DNA of 64,000 nucleotides from Candidatus Pantoea formicae (GCF_011752625.1 NZ_VWXD01000007.1:62001-126000), one strand, 5' to 3'; numbered from the stretch's first letter, positions 27,348 through 36,563 are shown. A program made the numbers and translations. Notes: generated from the letters alone by a model not told the origin.

Positions 27348-27750
27348 TGTTATAGCCCCTTGTCTCTACGGCCTGAACGCTACGTGTTCAGAAAGAGGAG
27401 TGGTGTAGGTTATCGATGTTCAGCGTTATTCACTCAAGGTCATCACATTGGAATATATGTTCTAAATGATGGTTTTTGGATCATTTTTTCCAAGAAGTGT
27501 GAGGGAGGTTGCGAAAATTGCGGTTAACGATAACAAAGCCAGGGCCATATTTGGCTGAAAATAGGGGTTTTTTATCATTTTCTATTTAGTTGATGTCGCG
27601 ATTCTTGTTTTTATTTTTATTAGTATGAAATTTTTATTCTGATAATTGACAATTGCTTATCGCTCTGAGGAATGTTGCCTGCTCGTTTCATTTTTTAGTC
27701 GGCTAAGGGCATAATACGTTGATTGACAGGCCATCTTTGCGGACGTCGCA
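27348..27750. promoter_or_regulatory. Divergent promoter region, with a candidate operator at 27523-27534
   Basis: This 403-base AT-rich gap separates the sugar transporter and the LacI-family gene. It contains no convincing ORF. GTTAACGATAAC at 27523-27534 is an inverted repeat (GTTA/TAAC) that could be an operator of the adjacent regulator. Upstream of 27751 the sequence is strongly AT-rich (27555-27640), suitable for promoters. Confidence 0.4.
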
Positions 27751-28743
27751 ATGAAAACGCAGCGCATCACTCTGGACGATATTGCTACCCTGGCGGGGGT
27801 CACCAAAATGACGGTGAGCCGCTATCTTCGTACCCCGGAAAAGGTCAAAACGGAAACGGCGGAGAAAATCGCCAGTGTGATTGCCGAAATCGGTTATGTC
27901 CCCGATCCCGCAAACGCCGCAACGGCGAAGCAGAGTCAGCCGCGCATAGGTGTGCTCATTCCCTCATTCAACAACCAAATCTTTGCAGATTTACTGGCCG
28001 GTATCGAATCCGTCACCAGTGCGCAGGGCTATCAGACGCTGGTGGTCAACTATGACTACAATGCGCAGCGCGAAGAGGAACAGATTGCCACCGTACTCGC
28101 CTTCAATATCAAAGGGCTGATTCTCACCGAGTCAGTCCACACTGTCCGCGCCGAAAAGTACCTCAATGCCGCTAACATCCCTGTGGCCGAAGTCATGGGG
28201 CTGACAGAGGCGAGCGGCCGCATCAACGTCGGGTTTGATAACTATCGCGCAGGCTATGACATGACCTCGATGCTGCTGGCCAGCGGCAAGCAACGCGTCA
28301 TCTATTTTGGTTCGATGTCCGATCGCCGTGATGAGCAGCGCTATGCGGGCTATCGTGATGCGGTTGAAGCCGCAGGATTCCCGGCGGGGCGCATTGTGCC
28401 GAATAAAGTCTCTTCGGTCTCGATTGGCACCGGCATGATGACGCTGGCGCGCCAGCTCTATCCAGAAATGGATGCCATTCTTTGCACGAATGACGATTTG
28501 GCAGTAGGCGTCTTACAGGAGTGCCAGGCCGCAGGCATTGCCGTGCCGCAGGCGATGGCGATTGCAGGATTCCACGGGTTGGATATTGGCCAGGCAACCA
28601 CACCGCGCCTTGCCAGCGTGATCACGCCGCGTTTTGAAATGGGAAAAGTGGCGACGGAGATTGTGCTGAAGAAGATTAACCAGCAGCCCACCATCGAACA
28701 GGTTAACCTCCATTACCGGCTCTCAATGGGCGCCACCATCTGA
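27751..28743 (+). CDS. LacI-family regulator, GntR/IdnR-like
   Basis: A 330-residue repressor with helix-turn-helix ITLDDIATLAGVTKMTVSRYLRTPEKV and a sensor domain. It resembles E. coli GntR and IdnR (gluconate/idonate regulators) in segments such as GVTKMTVSRYLR, IESVTSAQGYQTLV, LCTNDDLAVGVLQECQ and MAIAGFHGLDIGQ. It is divergent from a sugar-porter gene. A sugar or sugar-acid effector is therefore likely. It could instead control gluconate genes elsewhere. Confidence 0.82.
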   Translation: MKTQRITLDDIATLAGVTKMTVSRYLRTPEKVKTETAEKIASVIAEIGYVPDPANAATAKQSQPRIGVLIPSFNNQIFADLLAGIESVTSAQGYQTLVVNYDYNAQREEEQIATVLAFNIKGLILTESVHTVRAEKYLNAANIPVAEVMGLTEASGRINVGFDNYRAGYDMTSMLLASGKQRVIYFGSMSDRRDEQRYAGYRDAVEAAGFPAGRIVPNKVSSVSIGTGMMTLARQLYPEMDAILCTNDDLAVGVLQECQAAGIAVPQAMAIAGFHGLDIGQATTPRLASVITPRFEMGKVATEIVLKKINQQPTIEQVNLHYRLSMGATI

Positions 28744-28768
28744 AATACCTTCGCTGCGTATCAGTGCG

Positions 28769-28804
28769 CACCCTACGAAAACCGCGCGCGATCGTCGTAG
28801 GGTG
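28769..28804. repeat. Palindromic intergenic repeat
   Basis: CACCCTACGA at 28769-28778 and TCGTAGGGTG at 28795-28804 are perfect 10-bp inverted arms around a GC-rich loop. The arms match those of the composite palindrome at 57.08 kb. It lies downstream of the LacI-family gene and could help end its transcript. Confidence 0.6.
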
Positions 28805-28828
28805 GTTAGGCATGGCAAGCGAAAAGCG

Positions 28829-28860
28829 CTTAACTGACAAGCTTGGCGCTATTCATGGTG
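28829..28860. mobile_element. Decayed solo end of the IS4-type miniature element
   Basis: CTTAACTGACAAGC at 28829-28842 is identical to the first 14 bases of the right terminal repeat of the element at 2.3 kb. The following bases TTGGCGCTATTCATGGTG align with its ATTACGCCATTTATGGCG with a few changes. No left end is nearby, so this looks like a remnant. Confidence 0.5.
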
Positions 28861-28874
28861 AACGGGTCATTAAC

Positions 28875-29915
28875 TCAGTCGCGTGCGGTGCTGGTCGGCG
28901 GTGTAATCGAGGGTTGAGCATGATGCGCGCGTTTCAGGAAACGGCTCTCCAGCACATTCCACGAGGTATAGGCCAGTGCCAGCGTAATCACGATGGTTAA
29001 TCCCAGTCCCAGGAACGCATTGGCATTAAACACCCCAAAGTGCTGCAGAACCTGAATAATCGGCCAGTGATAGAGATACATGCCGTAAGAGAGATCGCCG
29101 TACTGGCTGATTTTGACCTCTTTACACAGGTTGGTGCAGAACAGAATCACCACCGATGAGAAGGCAACCGGCTCGATAATGAAGGAGTAGTCGGTATTCT
29201 TGAACAGCAAGAACACCACCAACGACACAATGGTAATCTCTTTAAGGCGATCAAAGGTGGGTTGATGCACCGCCAACAGGCTGCCAAAGAAGAAGAATGA
29301 AGAGAGCGAGACAAACTGTTTTGCCAGCGTATCGGCTTTTGGACCGTTATACAGCGACGTGAAATAGAAGAACCAGGCGCAGGAGATAACAAAAATGATA
29401 CTCCAGACTTTCAGCGGGCTCTTCTTCATCAGTGGAATGACAAACGGCAGCAGGACATAGAGCGTCAGTTCAGCCTTGATTGTCCATAGCGAGCCATCCA
29501 TCGGCTGATTTGGGTTGCTGGTGAACACACCCGGTAGCGAGGCCTGGATAAAGTTAAGGAATGAGAAGTTGGCGAGCAGATACTTAATGGTCTCTTTATT
29601 TTTCAGGAAATCCATCAGCGGCAGCGTGGTAAGACACATGCCGATCACGAAGCAGAGAATCACCACAAATATATAAGCGGGCAAGATACGTTGTGCACGT
29701 TTAATAAAATAGGATGTCAGTGATTTACTTCTTAAGTAACTTTTTGCAATAAGGAATCCACTTATTGCAAAAAATCCCCTTACGGCAAAATCACTGTTAA
29801 GGAAATGAGACAGGAAACGAATATCGGCGTTTCTTGTTACCTCGGCGGAATGCACCAGCATTACGATAAAGGCGAGAGAGAATCGGACGATGTCAAAATT
29901 ATTTTTTTCGTTCAT
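28875..29915 (-). CDS. Acyltransferase 3 family membrane protein
   Basis: O-acyltransferase of the OafA/YrhL type, 346 residues with about ten hydrophobic segments, acting at the inner membrane on a cell-surface sugar. Seen: FDIVRFSLAFIVMLVHSAEV with the catalytic His of the family, the R/K-rich FIKRAQRILPAY loop and SYGMYLYHWPIIQ near the end. It is AT-richer than its neighbours. The next gene on the same strand is an EpsG-like polymerase 240 bases upstream, so both may serve one polysaccharide. The target glycan is unknown. Confidence 0.82.
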   Translation of the reverse strand: MNEKNNFDIVRFSLAFIVMLVHSAEVTRNADIRFLSHFLNSDFAVRGFFAISGFLIAKSYLRSKSLTSYFIKRAQRILPAYIFVVILCFVIGMCLTTLPLMDFLKNKETIKYLLANFSFLNFIQASLPGVFTSNPNQPMDGSLWTIKAELTLYVLLPFVIPLMKKSPLKVWSIIFVISCAWFFYFTSLYNGPKADTLAKQFVSLSSFFFFGSLLAVHQPTFDRLKEITIVSLVVFLLFKNTDYSFIIEPVAFSSVVILFCTNLCKEVKISQYGDLSYGMYLYHWPIIQVLQHFGVFNANAFLGLGLTIVITLALAYTSWNVLESRFLKRAHHAQPSITPPTSTARD

Positions 29916-30119
29916 ATCTACATTCTTTCATTGAGTGGCTTGGCACCAAAAAATTCAGGAATTAAATGGCATTAACCCATTAAGATTATTCCTAACTATT
30001 CTGGTGCAGATGTTAGCCTATTAGAGGTTCAATGAAAGCAAAATGCAAGGAATGCGCAGTGCCATAAAAACATTCAGACTTTCCTTATGCGTCTATCAGG
30101 TTTATCTGAGATGTAAAAT

Positions 30120-30148
30120 AAAAACGCTAACCGATGGCTAGCGTTTTT
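30120..30148 (-). terminator. Terminator after the EpsG-like gene
   Basis: AAAAACGCTA and TAGCGTTTTT form a 10-bp stem with a 9-base loop just after the minus-strand EpsG-like gene. Read on the minus strand it ends in a T-run. Confidence 0.8.
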
Positions 30149-30156
30149 GAGGGAGG

Positions 30157-31290
30157 TTAGCGGAACAGTTTGAAGGTCTGCGAGACTTCGTAGCCGGTTA
30201 TCGACTGTTTGCTTGAAACAGTATTGTAATAAAGATAATAGAGCACCATTAAAACAGTAATGCCCACAGCAATCACTTTCTTCAGCTTTTGGGTTTCCCA
30301 AATACACAGGGAAATAAGCACCGGTTCAACCTGCAACAGGAAGTTTGCCAGACGGCCACCGGAGGCATAATCCTGCAGCGCCATCCTCAGTCCTGCACCG
30401 AGGGCGAAGGTGATCACCAGGATGTAGTAAGTATTGAACTTAGTGGCATCGAAGTTTTTGATTCTGTTGCTCAGCAGCATAAAGCTAAAGATAAAGACGA
30501 AGCCGATATTTTTCAGGTTAGAGAGCGTCAGAATCCCTTGGTCCTGAGTCGATTCCTGATTGGCATATCCCATGGCCCTGTCCCCTAATCCTCCCAGATG
30601 ACTGGAAAGCAGACTAATCAATGCCGAGCTGCCCATAAACGCAAGAGGTAAGCTGGCGATGACAATCAGAATGGGTATGTATTTGTTCTTTCTTACAATC
30701 ATTGCCAGCGGAATGAGGATCGCCACAATCCCCGTGGCGTGGCTAATAAAAGAAAGAATAAAGGTGGTAATCATCCCGGATTTACTGCGGCGGGACATAT
30801 GATAAACAAAGCCCATTAAAAAGGCAGAACATAAACCAAATCGGATCTGGTTCATGTCTTTGTTAATAAATAAGTGAGCCGAGTAGACCGCCAACGCAAC
30901 GATGGGCAATGGAGTGAGCTTGCGGAAATACCATGCATTGATACCCACCGCGATCACGGTGAAAACATAAATAAAGATATCTGGGTTAGCAGTAAATACG
31001 CGAGTAATACCGGCTATTGCATATATCGCAGGTTCATAACGGAATTCTTCTGCTGTGCGCCAGAACCCTTCTATTACTATTTTATCGACGAAATGAACAA
31101 AGAAATCACGATACTGGAAATCATCGAGACCCGTACCCAGACCACGAATGCCACCGAAAGTAAAAAGCACTACAACGGCAACAAAATAAACGTATGATCT
31201 GATTTGTGCTGTGTTTTCATTTTTACTTAACATAACTTCGACGAGTGCGACGAAAGTCAGGCTAAGACTTATGATCCAGTAAATTCCCAT
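30157..31290 (-). CDS. EpsG-family (Wzy-like) polysaccharide polymerase
   Basis: A polytopic membrane protein of about 377 residues with ten or more hydrophobic segments. It has the EpsG-type features FGGIRGLGTGLDDFQYRDFF near the N-terminus and INKDMNQIRFGLCSAFL in the middle. Such proteins polymerise surface-polysaccharide repeat units. ATG 31290 was chosen; a GTG 6 bases upstream is possible and the ribosome site is weak. No glycosyltransferases, flippase or export genes are in reach. With the acyltransferase downstream and the secreted esterase opposite it forms an isolated surface-sugar island. Confidence 0.72.
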   Translation of the reverse strand: MGIYWIISLSLTFVALVEVMLSKNENTAQIRSYVYFVAVVVLFTFGGIRGLGTGLDDFQYRDFFVHFVDKIVIEGFWRTAEEFRYEPAIYAIAGITRVFTANPDIFIYVFTVIAVGINAWYFRKLTPLPIVALAVYSAHLFINKDMNQIRFGLCSAFLMGFVYHMSRRSKSGMITTFILSFISHATGIVAILIPLAMIVRKNKYIPILIVIASLPLAFMGSSALISLLSSHLGGLGDRAMGYANQESTQDQGILTLSNLKNIGFVFIFSFMLLSNRIKNFDATKFNTYYILVITFALGAGLRMALQDYASGGRLANFLLQVEPVLISLCIWETQKLKKVIAVGITVLMVLYYLYYNTVSSKQSITGYEVSQTFKLFR

Positions 31291-31538
31291 GGTCACAGAT
31301 TCTTATAGTTTAAAATTTACTTATAACATATGGCCTTGTTAACGTAAACATGAGAAAAGTCTAATTTTTTCTGGTCCGGTATTATAGTGGATGCGGTCAG
31401 GTAATATTATTTGTTACTTTACCAGATGTGTTCGTTTATTTGATTTTCTCTGGGGTAAGTGTTGCGTGGCAAAGCCTGAGATTGTGTTTCAGCTTTGTCT
31501 TTTGTCACTGTTTTTACTCAGAATCTGGAGCCGTATAG

Positions 31539-32471
31539 ATGAAGTTTCTTCGGTTATTTCCCCTGTTTGTTTTGCTGCATCTTCCTGCGGCTTTTGCCAA
31601 TAAGGAAATTCCTATCTGGCCAAATGAAGTGTCAGGGAATAATAAAGTCGTTAATTTTAGTAAAAAACCGACCATCAATAATCGCGCTGTCACAAAAGTT
31701 GATTCACCTGAAATGATTTATGTTCCGCCTGCAGGAAAAAATAATCACTCGGCTGTGCTAATCATTCCCGGTGGGGGTTTTTCTTATATTATGCAGGATG
31801 CTGAAGGGCTCGATGTCGCAAAGGTCTTGAGCCAAAAAGGATATTCCTCATTTGTTTTACTTTATCGCATGCCGCGTGATGGATCAGAGATTAACCGCAA
31901 TAATGCCTTTTCTGATGTTCAGCGCGCGATGCGCCTCATTCGTGGTCAGGCAACGGCGTATCAAATTGCGGCCAATCAGATTGGGGTGATGGGCTTTTCT
32001 GCGGGCGCTTTCCTCGCCGCCAATGTGAGTAACAGCCCCGACGCCAACAATTACAAGGCAGTGGATGCGCAGGATAAGATTTCAGCACGGCCCGATTTTA
32101 CCGCGCTGATTTATCCGGTGCTGTCGCTGAAAAATGGCGTGACGCACGTAGGCACACGCACGGCGATGTACGGCAAAGATATCAGCCAGCAAGATATTGA
32201 GCAGTATTCGCAGGAAGATCGCGTCACGGCCAAAACCCCGCCGACCTTCCTGGCGCAGGCGCTGGATGACGGCACGGCATCCCCTAAAAACACGTTACAG
32301 ATGTTCGACGCGTTGCGTCAGAACCACGTGAAGGTTGAGATGCACCTTTTCCAGCAGGGCGGGCACGGTTTCGGCACCGGACAGAAAAAGAATATCCCGG
32401 CTAAGAACTGGCCAACGCTGTTCAGTGACTGGCAGGCCAGCCTGGTGCCGCAGACGTCATCAACGCACTAG
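31539..32471 (+). CDS. Secreted alpha/beta-hydrolase esterase (acetyl-esterase-like)
   Basis: Exported esterase of 310 residues with signal peptide MKFLRLFPLFVLLHLPAAFA. The fold marks are the oxyanion loop IPGGGFSYIM, nucleophile Ser in GFSAGAF, Asp in QALDDGTA and His in GGHGFGTG, a complete triad. It resembles acetylxylan or sugar O-acetyl esterases. It is divergent from the EpsG-like gene (about 250 bases between). It may remove O-acetyl groups from a polysaccharide, including one made or modified by the neighbouring gene products; this is inference. Confidence 0.8.
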   Translation: MKFLRLFPLFVLLHLPAAFANKEIPIWPNEVSGNNKVVNFSKKPTINNRAVTKVDSPEMIYVPPAGKNNHSAVLIIPGGGFSYIMQDAEGLDVAKVLSQKGYSSFVLLYRMPRDGSEINRNNAFSDVQRAMRLIRGQATAYQIAANQIGVMGFSAGAFLAANVSNSPDANNYKAVDAQDKISARPDFTALIYPVLSLKNGVTHVGTRTAMYGKDISQQDIEQYSQEDRVTAKTPPTFLAQALDDGTASPKNTLQMFDALRQNHVKVEMHLFQQGGHGFGTGQKKNIPAKNWPTLFSDWQASLVPQTSSTH

Positions 32472-32900
32472 ACGTAAGTGGATAAGCGGAAAAGGATTTC
32501 CCTGTCCATCAAGCGGCGAGCGGCCGATCACCGAAAATCCCTGACTTTGATAAAAGCCTAAAGCCTGTGGGTTCTGTTCATTCACATCCACTTCAGTCAC
32601 GCCCATTTTATCAATGGCGTAATGCAGCAACTGTTTGCCAATACCTTTGCCACAAGCTTCTGGATGGACAAACAGCATCTCCAGTCGATGTTCCGCTGTG
32701 CCCACAAAACCCCGAATGTGACCTTGTTCATCACGATAAACGCGCAGATCAACCATAGGTAGATATTGATCGCGAACCTGCGGGCGCAGCGACGCAATAT
32801 CTGCTTCGGACAGAAAATGATGCGTGGCGCGCACTGAGGCTTCCCATAAAACGGTAATGGCATCGAGGTCACTCGCCTGTGCCGGATAAATCCCTTTCAT
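32460..32900 (-). CDS. GNAT-family N-acetyltransferase
   Basis: A 146-residue acetyl-CoA-dependent acetyltransferase. The CoA-binding motif is HPEACGKGIGKQLLHYAI, followed by DVNEQNPQALGFYQSQGFSVIGR, the usual motif B region; overall it resembles E. coli YjaB/PhnO-type proteins. ATG 32900 has GGA 10 bases upstream; ATG 32912 is an alternative. It ends 12 bases inside the convergent esterase gene. The substrate is unknown. Confidence 0.8.
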   Translation of the reverse strand: MKGIYPAQASDLDAITVLWEASVRATHHFLSEADIASLRPQVRDQYLPMVDLRVYRDEQGHIRGFVGTAEHRLEMLFVHPEACGKGIGKQLLHYAIDKMGVTEVDVNEQNPQALGFYQSQGFSVIGRSPLDGQGNPFPLIHLRLVR

Positions 32901-33038
32901 TGCTTTTTCCATCCTGTTTGCTTTCTTAGCCAGAAAGTCTGAAACAGTTCCCACTGGCAATCAACCCCAGACTGGCGGGATAAATTGTTGCAGCCGGGCG
33001 GCTTTGCTAGAGTGTCGTGAACTTTAGAGGAATGATCC

Positions 33039-33509
33039 ATGCCCCGCGACAACCGAATGTCCCGCTCCCTACACGCGCTGATTCATCTTGATCGGCACGT
33101 TAAACGCGCCACGTCTGAAGCGATGGCCAAGATGCTGGGTACCAATCCGGTGGTGGTGCGCCGTATGATGTCCGGGCTGCGCGAAAAAGGCTATGTGGTG
33201 TCGGAGAAAGGGCATGGCGGTGGCTGGGAACTGAGTGTTGAACTCAGCGCCATTACGCTGCTGGATGTTTATCAGGCGATGGGTTCGCCAGCGCTGTTCA
33301 GCATCGGGCCTGCTGCCGATCCTTCGCCGTGTTTAGTTGAGCATGCGGTCGATGAGCGTCTGGATCAGGCGCTCAATGAAGCAGAAGCACTGCTGCTCAA
33401 ACGCTTTAGCCAAATCACCGTGGCCGATATTGCCGATGATTACCTCAATAAAATGGCAAAACTGGGGCTGGAAGCCGAGCCCCATCCGCTGTGCAGTAAC
33501 GAGTCTTAA
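33039..33509 (+). CDS. Rrf2-family transcription regulator
   Basis: A 156-residue winged-helix regulator with SEAMAKMLGTNPVVVRRMMSGLREKGYVVSEKGHGGGWEL, the Rrf2 recognition helix and wing. It lacks the three-cysteine iron-sulfur cluster of IscR/NsrR (one Cys, in DPSPCLV), so it is more like YwnA-type members. It converges on the small membrane protein with a 4-base overlap. Its targets are unknown. Confidence 0.8.
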   Translation: MPRDNRMSRSLHALIHLDRHVKRATSEAMAKMLGTNPVVVRRMMSGLREKGYVVSEKGHGGGWELSVELSAITLLDVYQAMGSPALFSIGPAADPSPCLVEHAVDERLDQALNEAEALLLKRFSQITVADIADDYLNKMAKLGLEAEPHPLCSNES

Positions 33510-33883
33510 TCCTGCTTCTGTAAGGTGATCTGCGCGTTATGTTTCATCACGTGCGTGGTCACCGCTGCCTGGAATACCTTGAACATCAGACCGTTGATAA
33601 AGGTGGTCAGCGTTAAGGTAAGAAACGCCGTCATCACCCAATCAATCACCGCCACATCGCTGTGCAGCAGGTAAGGGCGATAAATCAGCATACCCACCAA
33701 TACCGTCCAGTGGCTCATGCAGTAAAAGCAGTGGAACAGATGGCCGAGTAGCGCGTGCTTTTTAGCGGTCCATGCACGCAATCCTGCAAACAATTCCGTT
33801 TGGGTAATGGTCATTGAGGTACTGGCCGCTGCCAATGCAATCGCCACACATATCCATACGTCCGGGGTGATCAAGCTGTTCAT
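33506..33883 (-). CDS. Small membrane protein with HCFYC motif (DUF1360-like)
   Basis: A 125-residue protein with three or four hydrophobic segments and the motif LLGHLFHCFYCMSHWTVLVG. The C-x-x-C-x-x-H-W core is reminiscent of DUF1360 proteins. No function is known. It ends 4 bases inside the Rrf2 gene (convergent). Family assignment is tentative. Confidence 0.6.
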   Translation of the reverse strand: MNSLITPDVWICVAIALAAASTSMTITQTELFAGLRAWTAKKHALLGHLFHCFYCMSHWTVLVGMLIYRPYLLHSDVAVIDWVMTAFLTLTLTTFINGLMFKVFQAAVTTHVMKHNAQITLQKQD

Positions 33884-34075
33884 CTTCTCTCCTGCTCTGT
33901 GTTTATCATGTAACTTACAATATTACATGATGGGTTAAGCCGCAAGCATGCAACTTAAGCAGCCTGTGCGCCACATTGGCGAGATTTCGTTATTTATTGG
34001 CTTTAACGCTAAACATAGCCAGCGACGGCTTTTTTATAATGCTGCTGACTGGTTAAACCGCCATCAGGAGGAAAG

Positions 34076-34474
34076 ATGGATATTCACGCAGCCTGTATGC
34101 ATCAACTGATGCTGTGGATTGAAGACAATATTGAACAGCGACTGATTCTGGAAACCGTGGCGCGACGTGTGGGTTACTCGCAGTGGCACTTACAGCGACT
34201 TTTTCGCAGCCATACTGGCATTGCGCTGGGCACCTATATTCGTGAGCGGAAGTTAACGGCGTCGGCGATTGCCTTGGTCAATGGTGACCAGCCGCTGATG
34301 GAGATCGCGATTAAATACGGCTTTGAGTCGCAGCAGACTTGGTGCCGTACTTTTCGCCGCATGTACGATCTTCCGCCTGGCGCGTTTCGTCGTAAATATC
34401 AGCACTGCTTGCCTGATATTGATGGGCCTACGAGTCTTCTGATGTTGCAACCGCAGACCCGCCAGGCGGCATAA
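34076..34474 (+). CDS. Small AraC-family regulator (SoxS/MarA/RamA-like)
   Basis: A 132-residue protein made of the AraC DNA-binding domain only, with two helix-turn-helix units (ILETVARRVGYSQWHLQRLFR and LMEIAIKYGFESQQTWCRTFRR) and the signature PPGAFRRKY. Size and sequence fit the SoxS/MarA/RamA/Rob group, which controls stress and efflux genes by amount rather than by ligand. AGGAGG lies 6 bases before ATG 34076. Its 3' end overlaps a convergent AraC gene by 47 bases, so antisense interference is possible. Which member it represents cannot be told. Confidence 0.82.
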   Translation: MDIHAACMHQLMLWIEDNIEQRLILETVARRVGYSQWHLQRLFRSHTGIALGTYIRERKLTASAIALVNGDQPLMEIAIKYGFESQQTWCRTFRRMYDLPPGAFRRKYQHCLPDIDGPTSLLMLQPQTRQAA

Positions 34475-35279
34475 AGTATTTACCTGGCGTCGAACCAAAG
34501 GCGCTGCGAAAGGCGCTGATGTAGCTGCTGACGCTATCGAAGCCAACCTGCCAGGCCACCTGCTGCACACTTTTACCCGCAGCCAGTCCTTCCAGTGATT
34601 TCAGTAAGCGAGACACCTGACGATAGCGCGACAGGCTCATGCCCACCGCACTGGCCCAATGACGGCTCAGGCTACGCGGACTTAATCCCGCCCACTGTGC
34701 CAATTCCGGGCCGGTGCGTGCATCTGCGGGATTGTCCATCAATAGGCGTGCAATCTGGCGCAGGCGCGGCTCTTCCGGCAGAGGCAGTGTTAAAGCATGC
34801 TCAGTAGATTCATACAGTTCATCGAGAAACACATCACACAACCGGTTATAGCGTTCGCTGCCCCAGGCATCCGGTGACAAACTTGCCAGCCGCTCGGCCA
34901 GTGGCTCCAGCACCGAAGGGCAGGAGAGCAGCACAGGATGTTTCGGCAAGGGTGCGCTGAGCGCTTCATCCACTAACACCGTCCAGCCGAGTACGCGACC
35001 GGGTCCGATAATCGCGTGTTCAAAGTGCGGTGGAATCCAACCCACCAGGCGTGGCGGATTGGCGAAGATGCCCGACGGCGTGTTTACCGTCATCATCCCC
35101 TGCTTCAGGCAATAAAGCTGGCCCGCCGCATGGCTGTGGGTGCGGCTTTCGCGATCGAGCTGTTTCGATAATGACGCCGCAATCACTTTGGGTGCATTGG
35201 GTTGCAACAGCCGTTTACGCAGCTCATCCGCACGCGGATCGCCAGAGAAGGTGAGGTTGTCGGTGGGATGGATGAGCAT
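34428..35279 (-). CDS. AraC-family regulator with cupin sensor
   Basis: A 283-residue regulator with an N-terminal cupin-like domain (THSHAAGQLYCLKQGMMTVNTP, metal- or ligand-binding type) and a C-terminal AraC domain (ARTGPELAQWAGLSPRSLSRHWA, then GKSVQQVAWQVGFDSVSSYISAFRSAFGSTPGKYF). It is like E. coli NimR/YeaM-type regulators, which often control an adjacent efflux gene, but none is adjacent now. The satellite insertion at 35,540 lies 261 bases upstream of its start. It converges on the SoxS-like gene with a 47-base overlap. Confidence 0.8.
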   Translation of the reverse strand: MLIHPTDNLTFSGDPRADELRKRLLQPNAPKVIAASLSKQLDRESRTHSHAAGQLYCLKQGMMTVNTPSGIFANPPRLVGWIPPHFEHAIIGPGRVLGWTVLVDEALSAPLPKHPVLLSCPSVLEPLAERLASLSPDAWGSERYNRLCDVFLDELYESTEHALTLPLPEEPRLRQIARLLMDNPADARTGPELAQWAGLSPRSLSRHWASAVGMSLSRYRQVSRLLKSLEGLAAGKSVQQVAWQVGFDSVSSYISAFRSAFGSTPGKYFMPPGGSAVATSEDS

Positions 35280-35539
35280 GGGGGATTCCGCAATAGCCAG
35301 CGTGAAAGACAGTATAGAATCATGAACAAGCCGATTTTTAAACAGAGCTCAGTTGTTCGGTTTTACTGAATAACTGCATTGTGCAGGCGAGATAAAGAGA
35401 TTGGAACAAGTGGCGGAGAAGAGTGCAGAAGTAAAGTGCCAACCTTGCTCTACATCCTCAGGCTGAATTTTCTAACTTGTAATGATGGCTTACAGGTTGC
35501 CTAAGCCAATCATTTAGAAATGAGTAACAGTAAGATGAA

Positions 35540-35562
35540 GGTGGCGGAAGATCACAGGAGTC
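35540..35562. repeat. attL, left attachment repeat of the selC satellite
   Basis: A 23-base copy of the selC 3' end, with core GGCGGAAGATCACAGGAG, is identical to 46733-46755. It carries only the last bases of the tRNA and no tRNA body, so it marks the far end of the integrated element. Confidence 0.92.
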
Positions 35563-35651
35563 AAATATTAAATATAACTACATGAAAAATATGATTATAT
35601 TTTTTACATCAATGTTTTTTTATACGCATTTTTATACATACTTATACGTGG

Positions 35652-36563
35652 TCAAAATTTATACGATTGAATTTTTTTGATGATCTTAGCACTGAATTTT
35701 TCACATAGTGCATTTATGAATAGAGGTTCAACACTGACACAATATGAGAGGTAACCTTGCAAGTACTTCTTTTTCTCAATGGGTAAAGTATCCCATTTAT
35801 GAACAAGACTTCGTATTTCACGCTTTTTCTCTCGTCCTATTGAAATTGTACCCATGTTGGTTATTTTAAGTCCAGTAATAGTCATCCTTGTCTTTTTAGA
35901 AGAATGTTGAGTTTTACTTGTGTTTATTATTAAGTGCTTAGGATAATCAATCTTCCTTAAGATATTAGTTATTTTTTTAGGCATCATCCCTAGAATATTA
36001 GGGGTGTTGGTTGACAGATAAATATCATCTGCATACCGACTATAAATAATATCTTGAATGTTGCAAATAGACTCGATTGCTTTATCAAGTTTGTTGCATA
36101 CCAGATTGGATATCATAGGAGATGTTACAGAGCCCATTGTTAACCTACCGTTATAACAGACTAACTTCAATAATAGTTCTGTATCATTGTCATTCCATTG
36201 TGGGTGTATTTTATTCTCAATTAAAAACGACAATATATCGTTGTGAGTTATTGATTTAAAAAAATCAACAAAATCGATGCGGAGTAGGTATTTGTTATTT
36301 TTGTGTCTTTCTGCATTTTCCTTAACTGATGCCCCATCAAGATAAGCGCTGCATGCAGGATGGACGGGTAGTATTTTAAGGAAATCATCGTGAATTACAC
36401 GCTGTAGCAATTTCAGTTCTTTATTAGGTTGATAAACAACCCTTGTGCCACCATTTTTCTTGGGAACACTAAATTTATTATAATTTTTACTTGCTGTATC
36501 AGCCAGATCATTTATAAAGTCATTTGTCAGGATTAAAGTATCTGAAAGATGTTCAATAAGCAT
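35652..36563 (-). CDS. Retron reverse transcriptase (St85/Eco1-like)
   Basis: Copies the msd part of the adjacent RNA into single-stranded DNA. The 303-residue protein has RT motifs RIDFVDFF (95-102), RLTMGSVTSPMISNL (140-154), the catalytic YADD (177-180) in YSRYADDIYLST, and TITGLKI, the retron form of the VTG motif. There is no fused domain. It overlaps the effector gene by 11 bases. Its 5'-to-3' operon order (RNA, effector, RT) and AT-rich composition fit type II-A retrons such as Eco1 (Ec86). The active-site Asp pair is intact. Confidence 0.93.
   Translation of the reverse strand: MLIEHLSDTLILTNDFINDLADTASKNYNKFSVPKKNGGTRVVYQPNKELKLLQRVIHDDFLKILPVHPACSAYLDGASVKENAERHKNNKYLLRIDFVDFFKSITHNDILSFLIENKIHPQWNDNDTELLLKLVCYNGRLTMGSVTSPMISNLVCNKLDKAIESICNIQDIIYSRYADDIYLSTNTPNILGMMPKKITNILRKIDYPKHLIINTSKTQHSSKKTRMTITGLKITNMGTISIGREKKREIRSLVHKWDTLPIEKKKYLQGYLSYCVSVEPLFINALCEKFSAKIIKKIQSYKF

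Noticed and set aside
35540..35562. A second tRNA at the left end of the satellite
   Set aside because: Only 23 bases of the selC 3' end are present, with no anticodon or remaining arms; it is attL.
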